Part shown: positions 19,627 through 26,910 of the stretch, in pieces
How positions within the stretch are numbered: position 1 is the stretch's first letter
How the letters are laid out: each line of letters starts with the position of its first letter
Assembly: GCF_024266585.1 (NCBI RefSeq)
Contig: NZ_CP100647.1
Coordinates: forward strand, 4,259,001-4,323,000
Length of the DNA stretch: 64,000 nucleotides
Reading direction: 5' to 3'
Origin: Xanthomonas sacchari
Lineage (GTDB): Bacteria; Pseudomonadota; Gammaproteobacteria; Xanthomonadales; Xanthomonadaceae
Translations under genes and position numbers: made by a program
Notes under the pieces: model-generated
Seen by the model: the letters and a program-made list of their open reading frames with translations, nothing else
Databases searched by the model: none
What the model was told of the DNA's origin: nothing

Positions 19627-20087
19627 ACCAACCTCAATTCGTCATTACCAAGGTGAAGGCAGTCGCGGCGCGCGAACTTGCGCTGACCTTTGCCGACGGC
19701 TTCACTTGCACCGTCGACCTCAGCGACGTTCTGGCCTCGCATCCCTCGCTGAAGAAGGCACGGCTGCCGCATGTCTTTCATAAGGTCTCGCTCGACGAAT
19801 GGCAGCGCGGCGTCATCTTCGGCGGCAACGACGAGTTGGCGCTCGCCAGCGATAACCTGCGCGCACTCGCGATCGAGCAAGCCGGTGACTATTCCCACCA
19901 GCAGATCATCGCCTGGATGCATCGCCACGATATGACGCTGGATTCGGCCGCCGAAGCATTGGGCCTGAGCCGGCGCATGCTCGCCTACTACCGCAGCGGC
20001 GAAAAGCCTGTCCCCAAGAGCATCGGCTTGGCAATGCTGGGATGGGAGGCCGAACAGGCAGGGTTTGATTATTCAAAAGTCGCCTAA
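19623..20087 (+). CDS. DUF2442 protein fused to a C-terminal helix-turn-helix
   Basis: 154 aa. Residues about 1-90 are a DUF2442 domain (VKAVAARELALTFADGFTCTVDLS). Residues about 105-150 look like an XRE/Cro-type HTH (TLDSAAEALGLSRRMLAYYRSG). The HTH makes this the likely autoregulator of the pair, acting on the palindrome at 19368-19384. Translationally coupled to the DUF4160 gene by a 4-bp overlap. The 3' end is AT-rich compared with the flanks. Role as antitoxin-like partner is inference. Confidence 0.85.
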   Translation: MNQPQFVITKVKAVAARELALTFADGFTCTVDLSDVLASHPSLKKARLPHVFHKVSLDEWQRGVIFGGNDELALASDNLRALAIEQAGDYSHQQIIAWMHRHDMTLDSAAEALGLSRRMLAYYRSGEKPVPKSIGLAMLGWEAEQAGFDYSKVA

Positions 20088-20148
20088 CAGCGCGGTCGCC
20101 TAGGACAACTGGCCGGCGATCGCTCCTCTCGGGGCGTTTCGTGTCGCC

Positions 20149-20973
20149 TCAGCCACCGTACAAGGCCTTGCGCGAAGCACCGGTCAGCTCGGCGGCCAGC
20201 TTGGCGGCGGTGGACGGCGGCAGGTGCTCGCTGAGCTTGGCGTAAACGCGGCGGCCTTCGGCCAGCTGCGCATCGGCGTCGTCGCCGGCGCCCTGCACCA
20301 TCAGCACGAACTCGCCCTTGCGCTGGTTGTCGTCGGCCTCGACCCGGGCGTGCAGGTCGGCCAGGGTGCCGTCGAGCACGGTCTCGAACAGCTTGGTCAG
20401 TTCGCGCGCCAGCACCGCCGGGCGGGCGTCGCCGAAGGCGGCGCAGCAGTCGGCCAGGGACTCGGCGATGCGGTGCGAAGCTTCGTAGAACACCAGGGTG
20501 CGCGGCTCGCCGGCCAGCCGCGCCAGGCGCTCGCGGCGCGCCGAGGCCTTGGCCGGCAGGAAGCCCTCGAAGGCGAAGCGGTCGCTGGGCAGGCCGGCCA
20601 CGCTGAGCGCGGCGATCGCCGCGCAGGCGCCGGGCACCGGGCTGACCCGCACCCCGGCCGCGCGCGCCGCGCGCACCAGGCGGTAGCCCGGATCGCTGAC
20701 CAGCGGGGTGCCGGCATCGCTGACCAGGGCCAGCGACTGGCCCTCCAGCAGCCGCGCGACGATGCGCTGGGCCAGCGCCTCCTCGTTGTGTTCGTGCAGC
20801 GCAAGCAGCGGCCGCTCGATGCCGAAGTGGGCCAGCAACTGGCCGCTGCGGCGAGTGTCCTCGGCGCAGATCGCCGCCACCGTGCGCAGCGTCTCCTGGG
20901 CGCGCGGCGTCAGGTCGGCGAGGTTGCCGATCGGCGTGGCGACGACATGCAGGGTTCCGGGCTGGGCGCTCAT
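20149..20973 (-). CDS. rsmI: 16S rRNA 2'-O-ribose C1402 methyltransferase RsmI
   Basis: Tetrapyrrole-methylase-fold enzyme that 2'-O-methylates 16S rRNA C1402, the same nucleotide that RsmH N4-methylates. 274 aa. N-terminal TLHVVATPIGNLADLTPRA, then EDTRRSG, LVSDAGTPLVSDPGY and the GFLPAK segment are all diagnostic. Divergent from lpoA, the classic rsmI/lpoA layout. Confidence 0.97.
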   Translation of the reverse strand: MSAQPGTLHVVATPIGNLADLTPRAQETLRTVAAICAEDTRRSGQLLAHFGIERPLLALHEHNEEALAQRIVARLLEGQSLALVSDAGTPLVSDPGYRLVRAARAAGVRVSPVPGACAAIAALSVAGLPSDRFAFEGFLPAKASARRERLARLAGEPRTLVFYEASHRIAESLADCCAAFGDARPAVLARELTKLFETVLDGTLADLHARVEADDNQRKGEFVLMVQGAGDDADAQLAEGRRVYAKLSEHLPPSTAAKLAAELTGASRKALYGG

Positions 20974-21054
20974 CTACGGGCTTTCCATGGTCAAGGGTAG
21001 AATCGTAGCGGTTTTCCCCGGCGCGCCTGGCGTGCCCAGCCGAATGGACCAGAA

Positions 21055-22779
21055 ATGAACAAGCGATTCGCAAGGATTTCCGCCCTGTCGCTGCTGGCGC
21101 TGCTCGTCGCCGGCTGCGCCACCACCAGCGTGACGCCGAGCGCCTCGCCGGCCCAGTCGGCGGCGCTGGCGCTGCTGGATCAGGGCAAGCCGCGGGAGGC
21201 GGCGCAGCAGCTCGAGGCGCAGGCCGCCGGCGCCGCCGGCAGCGCCCGCAACCAGTTGCTGGCCGATGCCGCCTTCGCCTGGTACGAGGCCGGCGACACC
21301 GCGCGCGCGCGCAGCCTGCTGGCGCAGGTGCAGTTGCGGCAACTGCCGACCCCGAGCAAGGTACGGGCGGCGCTGGTCGAGGCCGAGCTGGCCCTGGCCG
21401 ACCGCCAGCCGGCCAAGGCGCTGCAGGCGCTGGGCAACGATCCGCAGGCGGTGCCGCAGAACCTGCGTGCGCGCTGGCACCTGGCCCGCGCGCAGGCGCT
21501 GGAAGGCACCGGCGACGCCACCGCGGCGCTGGACGAACGCGCCCGCGCCGACAACGGCCTCAACGGCCAGGCGCGCAGCGACAACCAGCGCGCCATCGTG
21601 CGCCAGCTGGCCACGCTCAACGACGCCACCCTGCAGGCGCGCGCCGCCGCGCTGCCGGCCGGCGACCCGCTGTACAACTTCGTCGGCCGCGCGCTGCTGA
21701 GCCGCGGCCTGGCGCTGCCGCGCCCGTTCGACCGCGGCGAGCAATGGGGCTTCGACACCAGCAAGCGGCCGCCGGCCGAACGCGACGGCTACCGCCCGCC
21801 GGCCAAGCTGGCAGTGCTGCTGCCGCTGAGCGGCAGCCTGGCCACCGCGGCCGCGCCGGTGCGCGACGGCCTGCTCGCCGGCTACTACGGCGAGACCCGG
21901 CGGCGCCCGCCGATCGACTTCATCGACACCACCGGCACCCCGGCCGGGGCGCTGGCCGCCTACCAGAAGGCGGTCGACGGCGGCGCCGATTTCGTGGTCG
22001 GCCCGCTCGGCCGCGACGAGGTCACCGCGCTGTTCGCGCGCGATGCGCTGCCGGTGCCGGTGCTGGCGCTGAACCGCGGCACCCAGGCCCCGCCGGGCGG
22101 CAGCGCCGGCTTCTCGCTGGCCCCGGAAGACGACGGCATCGCCGCCGCCGAGTACCTGCTGGCGCACGAGCGCGGCAATACGCTGGTGATCGGCAGCAAC
22201 GACGACAACGGCCGCCGTGCGGTGGCCGCGTTCCGCGACCGCTTCAGCGAGCGCGGCGGCAAGGTCGCCGGCAGCATCAGCGTGGCCGAGACGCCCGGCG
22301 ACATCGCCGCGCAACTGCGCAATGCCGGCGCCGCCGACTCGGTGCTGCTGGCGGTCAAGGGCAATACCGCCCGCGCGCTGGCGCCGCAGCTGGCCTTGGC
22401 CGGTTTCGCCGGCAAGACCCGGGTGGCGACCTCGCAGCTGGTACTGGGCACCGGCAAGCCCGAGGACGACCTGGTGCTGGACGGCATCGTCTACCCGAGC
22501 GAACTGTGGAACGTGCGCGGCGTCGGCGGCCTGCCGGCGGCGGCCAGCGTGGCCGACATGCTGCCGACCGCGCGCGGCCCGGCCGGGCGCCTGTTCGCCT
22601 TCGGCTACGACGCCTGGCAGATCACCGCCTACCTGGAGAAGCTGGCGACCGCCAAGGACAGCGGCCTGCGCGGCGCCACCGGCGAGCTGCACCTGGACGG
22701 CTTCGGCAACATCGTGCGTACCCCCGCCTGGTCCACCTTCAGCGGCGGGCGTCCGACCCCGCTGCCCGATGGAAACTGA
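21055..22779 (+). CDS. lpoA: Penicillin-binding protein activator lipoprotein LpoA (LppC family)
   Basis: Outer-membrane lipoprotein expected to stimulate the bifunctional PBP1a-type synthase from outside. 574 aa. Lipoprotein signal with lipobox LVAGC, lipidated Cys21. An N-terminal TPR-like helical part (about 30-210) is followed by a periplasmic-binding-protein-like domain from about residue 250 ([21 protein letters not shown]). Shares an 11-bp overlap with yraN downstream, as in the conserved rsmI/lpoA-yraN arrangement. A TAGAAT box at 20998-21003 may be its -10. Confidence 0.93.
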   Translation: MNKRFARISALSLLALLVAGCATTSVTPSASPAQSAALALLDQGKPREAAQQLEAQAAGAAGSARNQLLADAAFAWYEAGDTARARSLLAQVQLRQLPTPSKVRAALVEAELALADRQPAKALQALGNDPQAVPQNLRARWHLARAQALEGTGDATAALDERARADNGLNGQARSDNQRAIVRQLATLNDATLQARAAALPAGDPLYNFVGRALLSRGLALPRPFDRGEQWGFDTSKRPPAERDGYRPPAKLAVLLPLSGSLATAAAPVRDGLLAGYYGETRRRPPIDFIDTTGTPAGALAAYQKAVDGGADFVVGPLGRDEVTALFARDALPVPVLALNRGTQAPPGGSAGFSLAPEDDGIAAAEYLLAHERGNTLVIGSNDDNGRRAVAAFRDRFSERGGKVAGSISVAETPGDIAAQLRNAGAADSVLLAVKGNTARALAPQLALAGFAGKTRVATSQLVLGTGKPEDDLVLDGIVYPSELWNVRGVGGLPAAASVADMLPTARGPAGRLFAFGYDAWQITAYLEKLATAKDSGLRGATGELHLDGFGNIVRTPAWSTFSGGRPTPLPDGN

Positions 22780-23137
22780 GCGGCGCCGACGCGGCAACGC
22801 GGTGGAAGCGGCGGCGCGCGCCGAACTGGAGCGCGCCGGCCTGCGTCTGATCGCCGCCAACGTGGCCTTCCGCGGCGGCGAGCTGGACCTGGTGATGCAG
22901 CAGGCCCAGAGCCTGGTGTTCGTCGAAGTGCGCTACCGGCGCAACGCCGCGTTCGGCGGCGGCGCGGCCTCGGTGGACCTGCGCAAGCGCCGCCGCCTGC
23001 TGCTGGCCGCGCAACTGTTCCTGGCCGCGCATCCGCAATACGCCAGCTGGCCATGCCGCTTCGACGTGGTCGAGGCCGAAGGCGATCCGCCGCGGCTGAC
23101 CTGGCTGCGCGACGCGTTCCGCGCCGAGGATTGCTGA
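22769..23137 (+). CDS. yraN: YraN family endonuclease-like protein (UPF0102)
   Basis: 122 aa with a restriction-endonuclease-like fold. The catalytic-type motif is visible as GGELDLV followed by LVFVEVRYR (the E/D...ExK-like arrangement, here with R in the last place). Cellular role is unknown; the family is linked to DNA processing. The start at 22769 overlaps the lpoA 3' end by 11 bp. Confidence 0.93.
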   Translation: METERRRRGNAVEAAARAELERAGLRLIAANVAFRGGELDLVMQQAQSLVFVEVRYRRNAAFGGGAASVDLRKRRRLLLAAQLFLAAHPQYASWPCRFDVVEAEGDPPRLTWLRDAFRAEDC

Positions 23138-23138
23138 G

Positions 23139-23690
23139 GTGCCCAGCATCTTCACCCACGCCGCGGTGCCGCTGGCGCTGTGGGCCGCCGCCGATCGTGG
23201 GCGCATCTCCACGCGCCTGCTCGGCGCCGGCATCGTCGCGACGATGCTGCCCGACGCCGACGTGCTCGGCTTCGCCCTGCACATTCCCTATGCCGACGCC
23301 TTCGGCCACCGCGGCGCCAGCCACTCGCTGCTGTTCGCCGCCGTGCTGGGCGCGCTCGGCGCGGCGCTGCACCGGCCCTTGCGCGCCGGCGCGCTGCAGG
23401 CGGCCGCATGGATGTTCGTCTGCACCGTCTCGCATCCGCTGCTCGACGCGCTGACCTCCGGCGGCCTGGGCGTGGCCCTGGCCTGGCCGTGGAGCGAGCA
23501 GCGCTGGTTCGCGCCGTGGCGGCCGATCCGCGTCTCGCCGTTCGCCAACGGCTTCTTCAGTGCGCGCGGCGTGGCCACGCTGCTGTCGGAACTGCGCTGG
23601 GTGTGGCTGCCGCTGGCGCTGGCGGTGCTCACCTGGAAACTGCTGCAGCCGCCCTCGCCCTCCACTTCGTCGCCGCCGCCTTCGCCATGA
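23139..23690 (+). CDS. DUF457/YdjM-type membrane protein (predicted metal-dependent hydrolase)
   Basis: 183 aa starting at a GTG one base after the yraN stop. Conserved His/Asp features of the family are present: FTHAAVPLAL near the start, MLPDADVLG, HRGASHSLLFAAVLG and a later VSHPLLDALTSGG. Three to four hydrophobic segments indicate an inner-membrane location. Physiological substrate unknown; relatives include LexA-controlled YdjM. The Ser/Pro-rich tail (SPSTSSPPPSP) is low complexity. The stop overlaps the next gene's ATG (ATGA). Confidence 0.85.
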   Translation: MPSIFTHAAVPLALWAAADRGRISTRLLGAGIVATMLPDADVLGFALHIPYADAFGHRGASHSLLFAAVLGALGAALHRPLRAGALQAAAWMFVCTVSHPLLDALTSGGLGVALAWPWSEQRWFAPWRPIRVSPFANGFFSARGVATLLSELRWVWLPLALAVLTWKLLQPPSPSTSSPPPSP

Positions 23691-25072
23691 CCACCGCCTT
23701 GCCCACCGCGCTTACCGACACACTGTCCGCCCTGCTCGGCGCCGAGGGCTGGCGCACCGACCCCGACAGCCGGCGCAGCTACGGCGAGGACGATTCGCGG
23801 CGCTGGGCGCTGGCCGACGCGGTGGCGCTGCCGCAGACCCGCGAGCAGGTGCAGGCGATCGTGCGCGCCTGCCGCGCGCACCGCGTGCCGCTGGTGGCGC
23901 GCGGCGCCGGCACCGGCACCGCCGGCGCCGCGGTGCCGTTCGCCGGCGGCGTGGTGCTGTCGTTCGCGCGCATGAACCGCATCGTGCAGTTGCGTCCGGC
24001 CGACCGCTGCGCGGTGGTCGAGCCCGGCGTGCTCAACGGCGACCTGCAACAGGCCTTGGCGCCGCACGGGCTGTTCTGGCCGCCGGATCCGTCCAGCGCG
24101 GAGATCTGCAGCGTCGGCGGCAACCTCTCCACCAATGCCGGCGGGCCGCGCGCGGTGAAGTACGGCGCCACCCGCGACAACGTGCTCGGCCTGGTCGCGG
24201 TGACCGGCAGCGGCGAGCTGATCCGCTGCGGCGGCGCCTACACCAAGGACGCCACCGGCTACGACCTGACCCACCTGCTGGTCGGCAGCGAAGGCACCCT
24301 GGCGCTGATCGTGGAAGCGACGCTGAAACTGTCGCCGCGGCCGCTGGCGCAGGCCGGGCTGCGCGCGCTGTACCGCGACGCCGCCAGTGCCGCGGCGGCG
24401 GTGTCGCGGCTGATGGCGCAGCCGAGCACGCCGACCATGCTGGAGTTCATGGACCGCAGCGCGATCGCGCTGCTGCGCCGCAACGGCAGCGACGTGCCCG
24501 AGGCCGGCGCGATGCTGCTGATCGAAGCCGACGGCGACCACGACACCCTGCCCTACGCGCTGCAGGCGCTGGGCGCGGCGGCCGAGGGCGAGGGCCTGCT
24601 GGCGCTGGACGTGGCCGCCGACGGCAGCGCGCGCGACCGCCTGTGGGCGGCGCGCCGCGCGCTGTCGCCGGCGCTGCGCACGATCCGCCCGGGCAAGATC
24701 AACGAAGACGTGGTGGTGCCGGTATCGCGCATCCCCGAGCTGGTCGCCGGCGTGGAAGCGCTGGCCGCCGAGTTCGCCCTGCCGATCGTCGCCTTCGGCC
24801 ATGCCGGCAACGGCAACCTGCACGTCAACATCATGTACGCGCCGGACGACGCCGCCGAGACCGCGCGCGCGCATGCGGCGTTGCCGCGGCTGTTCGCGCT
24901 GGTGCTGGCGCTGGAAGGCACGCTGTCGGGCGAACACGGCATCGGCGTGGCCAAGCGCGATTACATGGACCAGGCCTTCGACGCCGCCACCCTGGACGCG
25001 ATGCGCGCGATCAAGCGGGCGCTGGATCCGGATGGGATCCTCAATCCGGGGAAGGTGTTGCCGGAGCCTTGA
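23687..25072 (+). CDS. FAD-binding oxidoreductase, GlcD / D-lactate dehydrogenase type
   Basis: 461 aa. An N-terminal PCMH-type FAD domain (VPLVARGAGTGTAGAAVPFAGG, then PDPSSAEICSVGGNLSTNAGG) and a C-terminal FAD-oxidase domain with the metal/substrate segment GHAGNGNLHVN and the GEHGIGVAKRDYM end motif. It probably oxidises a 2-hydroxy acid (D-lactate, glycolate or D-2-hydroxyglutarate) with a quinone or flavoprotein acceptor. No GlcE/GlcF partner genes are adjacent, so a stand-alone D-lactate or D-2-hydroxyglutarate dehydrogenase is more likely. The ATG at 23687 overlaps the preceding stop by 4 bp. Confidence 0.92.
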   Translation: MTTALPTALTDTLSALLGAEGWRTDPDSRRSYGEDDSRRWALADAVALPQTREQVQAIVRACRAHRVPLVARGAGTGTAGAAVPFAGGVVLSFARMNRIVQLRPADRCAVVEPGVLNGDLQQALAPHGLFWPPDPSSAEICSVGGNLSTNAGGPRAVKYGATRDNVLGLVAVTGSGELIRCGGAYTKDATGYDLTHLLVGSEGTLALIVEATLKLSPRPLAQAGLRALYRDAASAAAAVSRLMAQPSTPTMLEFMDRSAIALLRRNGSDVPEAGAMLLIEADGDHDTLPYALQALGAAAEGEGLLALDVAADGSARDRLWAARRALSPALRTIRPGKINEDVVVPVSRIPELVAGVEALAAEFALPIVAFGHAGNGNLHVNIMYAPDDAAETARAHAALPRLFALVLALEGTLSGEHGIGVAKRDYMDQAFDAATLDAMRAIKRALDPDGILNPGKVLPEP

Positions 25073-25138
25073 GGGGGAATCGGGAATCGGGAATCGGGAA
25101 TCGGGAATCGGGAATCGGGAATCGGGAATCGGGAATCG
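25073..25138. repeat. Tandem GGGAATC heptads after the FAD oxidase
   Basis: About nine nearly perfect head-to-tail copies of GGGAATC directly follow the stop at 25072. There is no inverted arm here, so it is the cleanest single-arm example of the dispersed heptad element and a candidate length-variable tract. The rest of the 25139-25542 gap contains the REP pair and otherwise no gene I can support. Confidence 0.9.
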
Positions 25139-25194
25139 CAACAGCGTCTTTCGCGAGCGGATGCGGTGCAACGTCGCCATGCCGCCCTGCCGTC

Positions 25195-25262
25195 GTAGGA
25201 ACGGCTTCAGCCGCGACCGCAGCGTGTCCGATCACGCCCGTCGCGGCTGAAGCCGCTCCTAC
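25195..25262. repeat. Inverted pair of GTAG-type REP sequences
   Basis: GTAGGAACGGCTTCAGCCGC (start of a 23-nt unit, 25195-25217) faces its inverse at 25240-25262, ending CCGCTCCTAC. Each half is itself a hairpin (GCGGCTTCAGCCGC-like). This matches the GTAG-headed REP elements known from Stenotrophomonas and Xanthomonas, arranged as a BIME. Confidence 0.85.
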
Positions 25263-25542
25263 ATGCCTTGTGGAGACCGCCTGCACCACCCGGGCCATCG
25301 CCAGCGTCTCTGTCGCGGGACGATCCACCGCGATGGCGATTTCTCCAATCGGTCATCGCAAGGGCCGGGCTGCGCGCTGCGAACGCCGAAGCAAGCACTG
25401 GGCGCCCTGGCTGGCCGGGTGAACACGGCACGGCGCAAGTGCCGACCTCGGCCTCAGCCCTTGCCCGCGTCTCCAGCAGCGGCTCGCGCGGCGCGGCGAC
25501 GATGTCCGCCCTGCGGGGCGTTCCTGCCACGGAGGCAACGCT

Positions 25543-26043
25543 TCATGGCGCCCATTCGGCAGGGGTGACGACGCGGACGTGATCAACGCCTTCGGCGAGC
25601 GTCGGCGCTTCGAAGAGATCGGCCACCGATCGGATCGACTCCTCGGGAACGTGCTCATCCTCTGCCCGCTGCAGGTTGCGCGCGATCGCGACATCCAACG
25701 CCACCTTGAGCCAGACGATCTCGATCCGGGCGCCGGCCGCTTTCGCAATGGCGACGATCGGCGCCCGATGCCGGGCTCCGGGCAGCGCCGCGTCGAAGTA
25801 GACGGTGCATGGGCTGATCGGTTGCCGCGCAATCCATGTCGTCTTGCCCGCGCCCTGCAGGCCGCAGACGATCACGACCGTCCAGGTTGCGGCGGATTCG
25901 CGCGCACCGGCGAGGATGGCCTTGAGGGCATCGTAGCTTTGCCGCCACGCGGCTCGGTTGCGTTCCGGCGTCCAGACGCGACCATGTTCCGTTTGCAGGA
26001 AGCGGTCCGGGTTGATCACGATAGGCAGTGAGGACAAGGGCAT
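25543..26043 (-). CDS. Small AAA/P-loop ATPase or kinase-like protein
   Basis: 166 aa. The Walker A motif GLQGAGKTTW is near residues 60-69, followed by a DAALPGARHR loop and an ARNLQRAEDE segment with lid-type arginines, as in small zeta-toxin/AAA_33 type nucleotide or small-molecule kinases. It lacks a recognisable partner: flanked by REP elements on both sides, it is a single-gene island between the FAD oxidase and kdpE. GC content is somewhat lower than the neighbours. Substrate unknown. Confidence 0.8.
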   Translation of the reverse strand: MPLSSLPIVINPDRFLQTEHGRVWTPERNRAAWRQSYDALKAILAGARESAATWTVVIVCGLQGAGKTTWIARQPISPCTVYFDAALPGARHRAPIVAIAKAAGARIEIVWLKVALDVAIARNLQRAEDEHVPEESIRSVADLFEAPTLAEGVDHVRVVTPAEWAP

Positions 26044-26130
26044 CTGTTCTTCCGGCTATCTCGGCCCGCCGCCCTCGAACACACGCATTGCCGGTGCAGG
26101 CGCGGCTTGGTCGCCACGGCGGCGTTCCCG

Positions 26131-26153
26131 GTCGCGGCTGAAGCCGCTCCTAC
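26131..26153. repeat. Single GTAG-type REP
   Basis: A 23-nt unit ending GAAGCCGCTCCTAC, the same family and orientation as 25240-25262. It sits between the ATPase start and the kdpE stop. Confidence 0.85.
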
Positions 26154-26181
26154 GGGCAGCCGGGGAGGCAGCCACGGCGCA

Positions 26182-26910
26182 TCACGCGGACGGACACGGC
26201 ACGCCGATGAAGCGCAGCCCCACGCCCGGCTCGGTGGCGATGTAGCGCGGGGCCACGGCGCTGTCGCCGAGCTTCTGCCGCAGCTTGCCGACCAGGATGC
26301 GCAGGTAGTGGGTGTCGTCCTGGTGGGTGGGGCCCCACAGTTCGCGCAGCAGTTGCGGCTGCGTCACCACGCGGCCGCTGTGCCGCAGCAGCAGCGCGAG
26401 CAGCGCGTACTCCTTGCGGCTGAGCGGCAGCGCCTCGCCGTCCAGGCGCACCTCGCGCAGGCCCAGGTGGATATGCAGGTGGCCGTCGTCGAACACCGGC
26501 TCGGCCTCGCCGGCCACCGGCTGCATGCGCAGCAGCACGCGGATGCGTGCCATCAGTTCCTGCACGCCGAACGGCTTGGTCACGTAGTCGTTGGCGCCGG
26601 CATCCAGCGCCTGCACCTTCTCCGCCTCGCCAGCGCGCACGGTCAGCATGATCACCGGCACCGACGACCATTGCCGCAGTTCGCGCAGCACGCTGTGCCC
26701 GTCCTGGTCGGGCAGGCCGATATCCAGCACCACCAGTTCGGCGCCGTGCGCGGCCAGTTGCGCCAGGCCGGCGGCGCCGGTGTCCGCCTGCAGCACGCGG
26801 TAGCCCTGCGCGCGCAGGCTGATGTCGAGGAAGCGGCGGATCTGCGGCTCGTCGTCGATGACCAGCACGCGCGGCGGCGGAATCGGATCGGCGTGGGACT
26901 CAGTCGGCAT
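26182..26910 (-). CDS. kdpE: Potassium-response regulator KdpE
   Basis: OmpR-type response regulator that activates kdpFABC on phosphorylation by KdpD. 242 aa. The receiver domain has the acidic pair in VLVIDDEPQIRRFLD and phosphoacceptor D63 (VVLDIGLPD), with the conserved Lys in DYVTKPFG. A C-terminal winged helix (about 140-235) includes THYLRILVGKLRQKLG. The start at 26910 overlaps the kdpD end by 11 bp. Probable target sites are at 34386-34401 and 36442-36457. Confidence 0.97.
   Translation of the reverse strand: MPTESHADPIPPPRVLVIDDEPQIRRFLDISLRAQGYRVLQADTGAAGLAQLAAHGAELVVLDIGLPDQDGHSVLRELRQWSSVPVIMLTVRAGEAEKVQALDAGANDYVTKPFGVQELMARIRVLLRMQPVAGEAEPVFDDGHLHIHLGLREVRLDGEALPLSRKEYALLALLLRHSGRVVTQPQLLRELWGPTHQDDTHYLRILVGKLRQKLGDSAVAPRYIATEPGVGLRFIGVPCPSA

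Noticed and set aside
25073-25138. Heptad tract considered as a CRISPR or replication iterons
   Set aside because: The unit is 7 bp with no spacers, no replication gene lies nearby, and the same heptads occur at many gene junctions.
25041-25530. Small open frames across the heptad and REP region
   Set aside because: They are translations of repeat sequence (FPIPDSR...) with no ribosome-binding site or family match.
25073-26181. Region considered as a prophage or integrative element
   Set aside because: No integrase, attachment repeats or tRNA gene is present; only REPs, heptads and one small ATPase gene.
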